Shown: positions 41,701 through 50,798 of the stretch, one piece after another | How positions within the stretch are numbered: position 1 is the first letter of the stretch | Layout: the number at the start of each line of letters is the position of its first letter | Assembly (NCBI GenBank): GCA_920105625.2 | Contig: OV050030.1 | Span: forward strand, 210,474,325-210,538,324 | Direction: 5' to 3' | Origin: Clusia tigrina | Taxonomy: Eukaryota > Arthropoda > Insecta > Diptera > Clusiidae | Length of the DNA stretch: 64,000 bases | Made by a program: the position numbers and the translations under genes | Notes under the pieces: generated by a model | Databases searched by the model: none | What the model was told of the DNA's origin: nothing | What the model saw: the letters and a program-made list of their open reading frames with translations, nothing else

Positions 41701-42991
41701 TCTTTCATCGACTCTTTTCTCACTGGCGTACAATACATTTTATTCTCATATTCCGCTATGATATTTAAATCTAAAAATCTTACGTTATAACCTTCGCTAA
41801 CTGATGATCCGGTTGTCGGCTGCCGTTGTCGGTATGGTTGTTGTGTTGCGCCGTTGGTGTGGTTCTCGTTGTGGGTATCCTTAACTGGCAGAATATAAAC
41901 GATCACTGCCAGCGTTATGATCGCGGCGATCCCTCCCTTTTCCAACGAGGAGTGCGATCAAAAATGTACCACTCGGAACGGTTTCCGGACAAAACGACAC
42001 TCCATTGGCGAGAATGTGCCGCCGTTCAAAGTCTGAGTATACGGTTCGCAGGTGGCTGTCTGGGTGAACGTAGATTAGACCAAAAATACGTAATCAGCAT
42101 TAGCGACGTCTTCAACGGAGTTGCAGAAATTATTGCCCTGTATAAGTAAATTGTTCAATTCGCTGAAAAGCCGTTTGCTTTCTTTGAATGTGTGTTCATT
42201 GGCAATTTCCTGTCTCGTGCAATAACTACAAGGGAGCCTGGTGTCATTCTGCATGCGCCGACGCATTGACGCGGCAGGGCTTGTGTGTCAATATCCAATT
42301 GATTTACAGATCCTTGAGAGTCACTATCCAACTCGTTGGTTGCAAATAGCAGCTCATTATCCTCCTCCCCGTTCTTAGCCAAATGCAATACTATGTATTT
42401 ATCCAGCTCGGCGTTCTGCCCAATAATAATGCCATAGCAGAAATCATGTTCAATAGCACGTTTGTGGAGATAATTTTCGTCTGATATTCTCAGGAGTATT
42501 GTGCGTATCGCGGAGTCCCGGACTATTTACAACAATGTTAGATTTTGGAACTCGTTCAGCACTTAATTGACAAATAATTAGATTAAAGCACTGAACCAGA
42601 ACCCACAAGATCAGAGTCAACTTGCTGCGCGTTGTTTGCTACCCCGAAATGACATAGCTTGCTCGTTTCGTCTGAGCACCGCTATCATTGATTCCGCTTC
42701 CGTTATCTCACACCCTCTCTTACTTCCGTCAGATCCTGCCGTATTTGCTCTTAACTCGCAAAGCTCCGTTGTTTTCTCTGGCAAGTCTTCTAGTTTCTTC
42801 AGTACTGGCTCCAGATCAGCATTGCGAAACTCCGATATCACCACCCACTCGTCTTTCGAGAACCAAGCATTATCCAGTGATTCCAAAATCAGTTCCGTTT
42901 CTGCCAAGGGTTCCACCCGCACTTCCACGGTTTCGCTGCATTTCGCTGGAATTCTCAAAAAGGGTACCAAGGACACAGCTGCCTTACACAT
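41691..42991 (-). pseudogene. Degenerate env-like third reading region
   Basis: Downstream of pol, several minus-strand open segments follow one another in two frames: 42991-42617 (124 codons from an ATG), 42388-42155, 42266-42075 and 41945-41691. The first contains SKDEWVVISEF, two later cysteines (TELCEL and RGCEIT) and then a basic stretch RGSKQR. The last contains a hydrophobic run IAAIITLAVIVYILPV fitting a membrane anchor. An ectodomain with paired Cys, a basic cleavage-like site and a C-terminal anchor is the layout of env genes of insect gypsy-type elements (related to baculovirus F proteins). In-frame stops and frame changes show it cannot make a full protein as it stands. The identification rests on layout rather than a recognised family motif, so an unrelated accessory frame is possible. 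Confidence 0.4.
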
Positions 42992-44176
42992 ATACCGAAG
43001 TAATCGCTATAATAACTTATCTAATAAATATTTCTATTCCTCTAAATATTTAAATAATCATTATGGTTATATTATTGCTACATTATCATTATCACTATTT
43101 TACACTAAATATACCATACCTCAGACTAAAAATACAACATTATCTTCATAAATTGCTAAACCTACAATTGAATGCTATATCATTCAGTTCTCCGTCCACT
43201 CGTCTTCTCCCCTTACATTCTCGGATTTGCTACCGCATCCCAGAGGAAAAGAGGACTGGACTATGTTTATTGCCATATAGTGCATTAGTTCCGCTTTGAC
43301 AAATTTTTCATGCTCTTTTCAATACGTGAGTTATCACTCATTCTAGTTTCGAACCAAATTATTGATCCTCCGACAAAATCAGATTATAAAAAATAATCCC
43401 ATTTGTGTCAAAACTTTGTGCATTGCATGACTATGTCGCATACAATTACTTTTTATTTAAATTTACTTCTGGCCTGATATGTATATATCCATTAACGATT
43501 GTCTCTTCCTAGATCGTACATGGCTACATACATACATTCAAGGCACTACTTTATCAATTAACCTATACCCATATTCCTTTAATATGCCTTTCTTCATTTA
43601 CCCATACACTAAATTCCTAATTAAAGAACAGAAAAAGATTTGTATATTTACATACAGCCTACTGCAGTATCTGCAAAAATATACATACATACATACCCAT
43701 TCGTCTTAACTAGAATACTTACTTCTTTAAATATACAGTCGTACATTCATTCTTTATCTTATACACATATATACATACTCGTATATATACTACTTCATCA
43801 GCAGTTCCGCCGCTTGGCGTTCACGCTCAGGCGTCAAAATTCAGAGTATACACCGCTGTATGTATGTACGTACATATTCGAAGTTTTATATTACTTACCC
43901 ACGAATGCCTTATTATTTTATTTTATTTTAAAAATACGTGCAATGAACCCGTTTATTATTGTAAATCAAAAAAAATATTTTTCTCTACTGCCTTCATTCG
44001 GCAATAGTGTTTAATAAGCAGATTTTCATTACGTCAATTTTCTTGCCCGAGTTCAAGTGGCACACTTTTACTGGCATTGACTCTGAAAATCGGCGATGTG
44101 TTATTGGATACACACACGTACTTGTTCATGTTAATATTCTTGTGTTTACACTTGTAAAACACTATTGACACATGAA
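42992..44176 (-). other. Non-coding AT-rich spacer between pol and the env-like region
   Basis: I see no convincing frame on either strand across these ~1.2 kb. The sequence is AT-rich, with TACA/CATA simple repeats around 43670-43700, 43755-43785 and 43855-43875, and tracts such as TTATTTTATTTTATTTT near 43915. A recombined or eroded start of the third gene, or an intron-bearing leader for a spliced message, could lie here but is not visible. Plus-strand frames of 60-120 codons here are low-complexity and are not annotated. Confidence 0.6.
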
Positions 44177-47100
44177 TTAGGTGTGTGGTCTAACGTGGAA
44201 TAATTTCAACAAATTATTATGTAGCTTTTTATTCTTGCCCTTAATCGTTACGACTGTTGTAACTGGGCTTCGGATCTCTGCTACCATATACGGACCTATC
44301 CACACAGGTGAGAATTCGTTTCTCCTGGCCTGATTCCTCATGAGTACCTGATCACCCACGTTCAAAACGACTGGGTTAAGTACCTTGTTATAGGCCTCCC
44401 TAGCTACTCGTTTAGCACAATCCTGGTTTTCTCTGACCAACTCGTGCGCTCGCTGTAGCTGATACTTTTGTACTTTATTAGGGTCATCAGCATTGTACAC
44501 CGGCGCACATTTGCGCTTCAGATTTGCGGGCATATTAAAACCAAACCCGTAGAGCGTCCTGAACGGAGTCTGCTTCGTTGATACATGTACCGTATTATTG
44601 TGTACATGCATTGCAGTGGTTAACCATTGATCCCAATTCGAGCCGTCTTCCTTGGCAAAACTGCGCAAGTACTCGGCCAGAGGTCGATGACTACGTTCCA
44701 GTGAGCCATTCGCCTGTGGATGATATGGCGTTATATGCAACTTCTTGATTCCCAGCATTTTACATGTTTCCGAGAACAGTTTCGATACAAAATTGGAACC
44801 ATTGTCGGTTATCAAAACCTTAGGTGTGTTGTATCGTGCTATTATTTCATCAAAGAATGCCTTGGCCACCGTACCTGCTTCAGCATCGGGTATAGCCACG
44901 CACGCCATATACTTTGAGAAATCATCTTGGAACGTCAAAATGTATTTATTTCCCGAAACTGTCTCAGGTAAAATACCTACAATATCCATATGAACTTTAT
45001 CAAATGGCTGTTTTGGTGTGTCAGTTAACACCATTGGCATCTCTGTCAGCCTTGAACTTTTGTTGGCCTGACATTTTAGCCAACTCTTTATATATTTCTT
45101 AATGTCCTTGAGCATACCCTTCCATCCGTATACTCGCCTAATTCTGTCATGGGTTTTCCAGAATCCCTGGTGTCCTCCTAGAGGCGAATCATGGAAACCC
45201 TTTAACACAGCCTGGATATCCCTTATATCCTCCAGCCATTCCACACTGATGGCTCTTTGTTCGTGGGCATCTTCACCCGTCTTGCTAACATCTGTTGTAG
45301 CATCAACTTTATCCTTTTGCATTCTCTCGGCCTTCTCCTTATCTGACCGTGCTTTGGACCTCGTTTGCACTACTGATACTCTCTGTGCCTGCGGTACTCT
45401 GCTGAGTGCATAGGCATTCAGATTCTTTTTCCCAGGTTTGTATATGATTTCAAAATCATACTCAGACAATTTGTGTCTTAACCTGGCTAGCCTAGACGCT
45501 TGGTCTTTCAAATTGGCTATGCCTCTCAACGGCTGGTGATCAGTATATATCCTAAATGGGCGTCCTAGCAGATATGCCCTAAAATTCTTCGTAGCCCACA
45601 CTATGGCTAGAAATTCCTTTTCTATTGTGGAGTATCTTTTCTCCGTATCGCTAAGCGCTCTGCTTGCGAATGCTATTGGTCGGTCATTGCCGACTTCCCC
45701 TTGTGACAATACTGCCCCTAATGCTTCATTGCTAGCATCAGTGGTCAACAAAAAAATTTGCTCAAAGTCGGGGTACGCCAAAATTGGTGGCGAGCTAATT
45801 ATTTCTTTTAGCCTCTCGAATGCTTGCTGACATCTCTCTGTCCATTCGAACTTTGCATCTTTTCGTAGCAACTTGTTAATTGGCAAAGCAATTCCGGCTA
45901 GTCCTTCCACGAACTTTCTATAATAGTTCACTAGTCCTAGGAATGCTTGCACTTCTTTTCTGTTTCTTGGAACCGCTAAGTTTCTAACGCATTCCACCTT
46001 CTGCGGGTCAGGCAGTGCTCCTGCCTCTGAGCAACGATGGCCTAAATAAATCACTTCTCTTCGCAAAAATTGACACTTCTCCGTGTTCAATTTCAAATTG
46101 TGTTCTCGTAATTTCTGGAGCACCTTACGCAAGCGTTGCGAATGCTGCTGCAAGTTCTTCCCATAAATTACAATATCATCGAGATACACAAAACAATCTA
46201 ACCCTTGTAAGCCTGTTAGCACATGGTTCATTAGCCGTTGGAAGGTAGCTGGTGCTCCTGTTAATCCCAACGGCATTTTATTGAACTCATAATGGCCTAA
46301 ACTGGTGCTGAACGCGGTTTTCTGCTTATCTTGGGTATCCACCAGAACTTGGTGGTAGCCACTCGCTAAACCAAGTGTAGAAAAATATCTACTGTGTCCC
46401 AATTGATCCAGTATCTCTTCTATCCTTGGTATTGGGAACACCTGCTTGATAGTGGCGTCGTTCAATTTCCTAAAATCAACGACCATTCTCCACTTCTTCT
46501 GACCCTGAGCACCTCCCTTCTTTGGCACCAAAATTATTGGTGAATTCCAAGGCGAGATACTCGGCGAAATAATGTTATCCTTTAACATTCCTTCCACTTG
46601 CCTATTTACCTCATCTTTGTGAGCCTGTGGCAACCTGTATTGCTTCTGGTTTATCGGTGCTTGATCCACCCTAGTAGGTATTTTATGCTCTACCTCTGGT
46701 GTATATGTTAACTCGTCTCCTTCCAGCAAAAATATGTCATGGAATGACATACAAATGGCTTCTATTGATGCCTTCTCTTCCGAATTTACGCTTGGGTCTA
46801 ACTTTAGTGATTCTAGCACTCTCTCCATTCTCTTTCTTATATCTACCTGCTTAATTTGATTAACCGATCCATAACTCGGTTCCTTAACATTATCATAACT
46901 AGTGAACTTATGCCTAAAATCCTTATCCATATAGTAGTCATCTTCTGACGCATTTAGTACACAAGCGTACACTTTACCCTTATTAACGTGCGTTATGGTC
47001 TCTCCCATATATACGCCGTCCGCTAGCTGCTGCTTGTGCAAAACAACAGTCCTAAGTTTCGTGTTTACACGCATAGAAACTACTCTGGTTGACCTTGCGT

Positions 47101-47461
47101 TCACTACCTCTATACAATTCTTAACCCTATTCACGGTTCCTTCCTGCCATGACTTTAATGGGAGAGTAAGGATTCTATTCTTATTATCATCATAAAATGA
47201 TAACTGTTTTTCTAGCGCATCCAGTATGGTGCGGCCCCAGAGATTATCGCGGCCAATTATCCCATCGGCCGGGATACCTTCCCTATCCAATTCAACTGCG
47301 TGCACTCTAAAACTCATTCCCTTAACTTTACTGTGACCTATTTTAAGTGACCCCAGTATTCTGATGCAACCTCCGAACGCTCCATTAAGCGTTCTTACAT
47401 CTTTTGGGTTAACAACTAGTCCTTTCCGTAAAACACTAGATTTTACGAGGCTAGTATCCGC
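44177..47461 (-). pseudogene. pol: pol: protease C-terminal part, reverse transcriptase, RNase H, integrase (inactivated)
   Basis: This frame is open from 47461; the first Met is at 47317 and residue numbers below count from it (1,046 residues). Upstream of that Met the frame continues with ADTSLV, the second half of a retropepsin active-site motif, and DGIIGRDNL near residues 18-26 is the conserved C-terminal protease motif. RT spans about 215-470, with the YLDD box at 378-381. The first catalytic Asp is replaced: STLGLASGYHQ has Gly316. RNase H spans about 500-645 with D527, E568 and D593, but the ALSR motif is preceded by Tyr636 where Asp is expected. Integrase has H709 and H716, Trp746 in place of the first zinc Cys, C749, then the catalytic triad D778, D838, E874 (DD35E spacing) and GPY at 1008-1010. 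There is no nonsense codon. The frame matches that of gag, whereas pro lies in the -1 frame, so expression is broken at the pro junction. Confidence 0.93.
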
Positions 47462-47995
47462 GAATCCCCGAATCTACCAAAAGCACTAGCTTTCCACTAG
47501 CTGCCTCCTTGCAGGGTATCTCGATGAAAGCATCTCCTACCCTGCTCACAACGAAACAACGCCATTTTGACTCCAAAATGGACGCGTATCTACTTCCTAA
47601 CTCTTCCAATTTTCTCCTCCATGCACCGCAATTATGCCTAACAATCCTATACTCCCTCAAAATTACCGCTAATACCTTAACTATACATCCTCGTACCACG
47701 TACGCGGCTATTGGCCTATACTCTCTAATCTTATTAAAACTTAACCTAAGTACTAGAATCATCACAGTTACCCAAATCAATACGAAATCAAAAATTTTCT
47801 CCCCGAGAGACTCTTGCTCCTCCGTAACTTGAACCATTGTTCTTACGTTACTTGGTACGTGGTATTGGAGAGCCTCTTGCTCCTCCTTTTCCTGGACTGT
47901 ACTTCCTATATTACCAGTCACACGTACCTTTGGCCTAACTGTTGCTTCCTTTGTTTTGGCTTTCCAGTCTATTGGCCTCGACTGGGCCGCTGGAA
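47451..47995 (-). pseudogene. pro frame: N-terminal extension and first half of the protease active site, broken by a frame change
   Basis: This frame is -1 relative to gag and is open without a stop from the slippery site to 47451. It has no need of its own start codon, and the GTG near 47921 is not one. It ends KLVLLVDSG, the retropepsin active-site strand (D-S-G), followed within five codons by a stop. The continuation of the motif lies in the pol frame from 47461, so a small indel near 47462-47466 splits the protease. Just upstream of the break GATTCG occurs twice in close succession, which may mark the origin of the extra bases. An unusual feature is a strongly hydrophobic run, FVLIWVTVMILVLRL, at about 47741-47786, resembling a membrane helix. 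Such a segment is not a standard part of gypsy pro regions that I know. Confidence 0.8.
47962..47995 (-). promoter_or_regulatory. Candidate frameshift-stimulating stem-loop
   Basis: Directly after the slippery heptamer the minus strand contains TTCCAG (47995-47990) and its exact complement CTGGAA (47967-47962). Nested between them are two GGCC blocks that can pair with each other around a loop CAGTCGA. The inner stem begins about seven bases after the heptamer, close to the spacing usual for stimulatory structures. The gag stop codon lies within the outer loop. Stability was judged by eye only. Confidence 0.5.
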
Positions 47996-49126
47996 GTTTC
48001 CCTGGTTCCTCTGTTGGAACTGCCTATCCCTGCACTTCGCAGCTCGATGTCCCATCCGACCACATGAAACGCATTTCACCCCCTGTTGGGTGTTGCCTAA
48101 CCTTTGTCCTCCTCTAGTGTTCCAATTTGGCCGCTGCTGACCATTCCCAGTGCTGAAAGGATTTCTTCCTTGGTTGTTCCCTTCCGTTGAATTGACTCGA
48201 GGACTACTGCCCCTGCTGTCCCTTAAGGGTGGATCCGGGCGCCTCGTACCTGGCTGCCTTTCATTTTGATCCCATTTATTGTCTATTTGGCACTGTCTAC
48301 TTGCCTCATGACCATATGTTTGGCACTCCATACAATAGGGCGTATTCTTGCGTGTAATGCATTCATCCCTTGTATGACCTGGCTTATGACAGAATGAACA
48401 AATGGGTTTCCTCGGCTGGAATCTCTCGACTAGGAATCCTTCTTGGTCTCTTTGTTGCGGGACTTGATCCAACAATCTGCCGACTCCCCTTGGGTTCCGC
48501 TGCTGTACCGGTCCTACCTCTGCAGGAGCATTATTCCAACAGATTCCACCTGTTGTCGCTCGCTGTTGGATTGCTTCTTCGGCGGAAGAGACCGCTTCGA
48601 CTAATTCTGCCATACTCCTCTGCGTGAGATTAAGAGTATAATTAGCCAAGTCCCTATTTATCAGACCTGCCTTAAACACAGAAATCATAGCTCGTTCTAC
48701 TTGAGCCTTGTATGCTGTAACATTTCCTGGAAACTGCCTGTTGGCTTCTGTCTCAGCAGCGTTCCCCAGAGACTGGAGCCTTCGTCCCCAGGCTCTCAAT
48801 TCCTCCCCTGGTTTCTGAGTTGATTCCTGTATTTCCCGTACAAGACAGTCGTACGACTTTTGTTTCAAATATGTTCGATCTACAAGTGCGTATAACTCCG
48901 GCAGGGTGCTTACTGAGCTATGCGCTAGTAAATCAAACGCATCACCTGTGGTCCTTTGTCTTATAGATCTTATCAAGTGTTCCCCTTCTGCTTCCGGAAG
49001 ACTCTGTTGCGCCAACCCACAACCTTCTTTGAAGCGCCGTATCTCAGTTCTCAGATCATACAACTCGACTCCTGAGAACATGGGCACCAGCTTCTCCACC
49101 GCATGAGCTACTTCCAGTATGCCCAT
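47969..49126 (-). CDS. gag: Gag polyprotein (385 aa) with three CCHC zinc knuckles
   Basis: Gag forms the virus-like particle and packages the element RNA in the cytoplasm. The start is an ATG in the context AAAATGG, good for insect initiation, and the frame runs intact to a TAG. Residues 1-200 are rich in predicted helix (for example ELRAWGRRLQSLGNAAETEA), as in gypsy capsids. Three nucleic-acid-binding knuckles follow: CSFCHKPGHTRDEC near 244, canonical CX2CX4HX4C; CMECQTYGHEASRQC near 266, with five rather than four residues before the last Cys; and CVSCGRMGHRAAKC near 350, canonical. The region between knuckles two and three is Gln/Asn/Arg/Gly-rich and likely disordered. The last eight codons follow the slippery site. 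This is the only protein of the element that appears fully intact. Confidence 0.92.
   Translation of the reverse strand: MGILEVAHAVEKLVPMFSGVELYDLRTEIRRFKEGCGLAQQSLPEAEGEHLIRSIRQRTTGDAFDLLAHSSVSTLPELYALVDRTYLKQKSYDCLVREIQESTQKPGEELRAWGRRLQSLGNAAETEANRQFPGNVTAYKAQVERAMISVFKAGLINRDLANYTLNLTQRSMAELVEAVSSAEEAIQQRATTGGICWNNAPAEVGPVQQRNPRGVGRLLDQVPQQRDQEGFLVERFQPRKPICSFCHKPGHTRDECITRKNTPYCMECQTYGHEASRQCQIDNKWDQNERQPGTRRPDPPLRDSRGSSPRVNSTEGNNQGRNPFSTGNGQQRPNWNTRGGQRLGNTQQGVKCVSCGRMGHRAAKCRDRQFQQRNQGNFQRPSRGQ
47996..48002 (-). promoter_or_regulatory. -1 ribosomal frameshift slippery heptamer G GGA AAC
   Basis: The heptamer GGGAAAC lies in the gag frame exactly as X-XXY-YYZ (GGA at 48001-47999 and AAC at 47998-47996), eight codons before the gag stop. 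A single -1 slip here enters the pro frame, which is open from this point. G GGA AAC is an established slippery sequence of retroviruses with type B/D-like gag-pro junctions. It would set the ratio of Gag to Gag-Pro-Pol. Confidence 0.85.
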
Positions 49127-50274
49127 TTTACTTCTATTTGCTTGCTTCGAAACTACACAAACTTTAATGTGAACACATATGTTGATGGCACCTCTCCAAG
49201 TATTTTAACCTACCCTAATTCAAATGCCAAAAATCTAAAACAATCATTTAAATTGTTTCACAATGTATTTATTGACTTAATTCATAAACAAATAGGCATG
49301 TTTTTGGTTAAACAAAAGTATAAATAACCCTTCGATTTTATTTACAAAAAATTCTTACAGCTAATTATGAAATCCAGTGTTTCCTTGTTCCAGTCTGAAT
49401 CTTTCCTGCCATAGTCTGTTAGCTTCGCTCCAAGGCAGAGGCACTTCCAGGTTCGCATGTTCTGCCAGAAACTTCCTTAGAAAAGCCAGCCGCTTTCTCT
49501 CCCGTGCTACTTTTCCACCACGTCTATGCCAATAGGGATGCGTGCGCGGCACTTCTGCAATTGGCCTCAACTCAATCCTTTGACCTTCCGCACCCGTTAC
49601 GCCTTTGGTACTGTGGTCATTTATTTCCTGATATTCAAAGAAAATAAATACCCAGTTTTACTAAATGAATTGACATTTGAATTATCCTAACCGCAGCCAC
49701 GAAACACGCTGCCAAACAAAATACACGCGATGCCCCCAAAAAGTAAACCTAACTTTATTCCGGTACTTGACACGGACAGAAAAATCAAACGTTAATCCCG
49801 CGAATGAACATAAGAAGCACCAACCACTATTATGAATGCGTAAGCTCTATACCGTGGCACGTTCTTTCCGAACCAATCCAACCGGTATGCACGAGTTCGC
49901 AACACTATTGTCAACAGGGATTAGAGAGGAACTTTGTTTCCTTTAAACAAAACTTCATATGTTTCACGCCCCCGAGAATGCTGCAATAAACGGTTATTAT
50001 AAAAAGAACGAACCTGATTTCAGTGAAACAACCCTATGCAACCTGACCGTAAGTAGAAAGTTTTCTTTTTAGATCGACCTATTGTCACCTAACCGCAGCG
50101 GCTAATCAGCCCCAATGCTGCTTCTTCTGCATGACCGGCGCAAAAGCGCCCACACGGTCACCGAAGAATCGTCGGCAAAATTTTCTTAAATACTAAGATG
50201 TCCTACTATAGACATACTCACCATTATTTTTGCCGACGACATCCTGGTCCTTTCAATATTGCAGTAAGATGTCC
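49127..50274 (-). other. 5' leader of the retrotransposon, with an ATG-less open segment
   Basis: The leader between the primer-binding site and the gag ATG is about 1.1 kb. It would hold the packaging signal. An open segment of 98 codons without any ATG lies at 49657-49361. Its second half is rich in Arg, Lys, Leu and Glu (for example VARERKRLAFLRKFLAEH and WSEANRLWQERFRLEQG) and looks more protein-like and GC-richer than its surroundings. It could be a spliced exon, a decayed gag extension or a captured fragment; I do not recognise it. Plus-strand frames in the leader look like chance. Confidence 0.55.
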
Positions 50275-50293
50275 AATCCTACCGGCTGCGCCA
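50275..50293 (-). promoter_or_regulatory. Primer-binding site, complementary to tRNA-Ser 3' end
   Basis: Three bases after the 5' LTR the minus strand reads TGGCGCAGCCGGTAGGATT. The plus strand therefore resembles a tRNA 3' end, AATCCTACCGGCTGCG followed by CCA, which agrees with Drosophila-type serine tRNA. Serine tRNA primers are used by several insect gypsy-type elements. The match covers about 19 bases; the serine assignment is from memory of the tRNA. Confidence 0.8.
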
Positions 50294-50296
50294 AAA

Positions 50297-50798
50297 TGTT
50301 GGGGATCTCGTGCCCTTGCTTGGCTGGGGACGTCCTGTCGCAGCTTTTCGGGCGCGTGGCTGAAAAATCAAGAGCCCTAACGTAGAATTCAAACACTATA
50401 ACTTTTCAGTTTCAAAACACAAGAGAGAGTTATTATTACGAAACCTAACACTTATATACTATTTTTTAAACATTTATCTCAGTCTGTGAACTGACCTTTC
50501 TGGTGTTCCAGTTCTGCACCTGCTAATTGGTGTCAGTTGGTCAAGCCAACTGACCCACTTCAAAAGTGGCGACGGTGCATTACGCTGCCCTCGTCGACTC
50601 GACTGCGGAACTGTAATACCCTAAAAGCTTACATAATAATGTTGCACAGATCACATTAACTTAAAATACTTAGACCCTAGAAGTATGCCTTATCATAACA
50701 CCGTTTTAGCACATGCTAATCCAACATAGTGTGGCATCTATTAGGAGTCGGTGTTGTGAGTAAACTACACGTAGGTAGTTTGGTTCTAACTCACAACA
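50297..50798 (-). repeat. 5' LTR (502 bp)
   Basis: This is the promoter-bearing LTR of the element, nearly identical to the copy at 40853-41346, with the same TG...CA ends. It contains eight bases (ATCTCGTG on the plus strand, 50305-50312) absent from the other LTR. Its inner edge abuts the primer-binding site and its outer edge abuts the ATTG duplication and satellite. Confidence 0.95.
50451..50458 (-). promoter_or_regulatory. Candidate TATA box of the element promoter
   Basis: TATATAAG on the minus strand is in the transcriptionally relevant LTR. Transcription would start roughly 25-30 bases further along the minus strand, near 50425. The motif is identical in the other LTR. Confidence 0.55.

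Larger units (their letters stand above)
40853..50798 (-). mobile_element. Ty3/gypsy-superfamily LTR retrotransposon (9,946 bp), non-autonomous copy
   Basis: This is a structurally complete but mutated LTR retrotransposon inserted in the satellite. The minus-strand order is 5' LTR, tRNA-Ser primer-binding site, leader, gag, pro, RT, RNase H, integrase, env-like remnant, polypurine tract and 3' LTR. Integrase lying after RNase H places it in Ty3/gypsy, not Ty1/copia. The RT box reads YLDD and the integrase carries a GPY motif, both usual for the group. LTRs are 494 and 502 bp and differ by about six substitutions and one 8-bp indel. Zinc knuckles in Gag and a degraded env-like third region narrow the lineage, but I cannot name the family. 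The copy is disabled by a protease frame break and substitutions in RT, RNase H and integrase, so mobility would need proteins from another copy. Confidence 0.95.

Noticed and set aside
41374..41761. Plus-strand Phe/Leu/Ser-rich frames
   Set aside because: They are produced by a T-rich low-complexity stretch in the 3' part of the retrotransposon and oppose its coding strand.
42636..43151. Plus-strand 171-codon frame
   Set aside because: It lies antisense to the env-like segment and starts at TTG/ATG with no recognisable domain; it runs into simple AT-rich sequence.
45102..45413. Plus-strand frames inside gag and pol
   Set aside because: These are antisense shadows of a clearly conserved pol frame.
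47451..47461. A second programmed frameshift between pro and pol
   Set aside because: The shift falls inside the protease active-site loop, and programmed sites are not placed there. A small inactivating indel is more likely.
50275..50293. A serine tRNA gene
   Set aside because: Only about 19 bases of the tRNA 3' end plus CCA match, located exactly where the primer-binding site belongs. Genomic tRNA genes in insects do not encode CCA, and no cloverleaf lies upstream.
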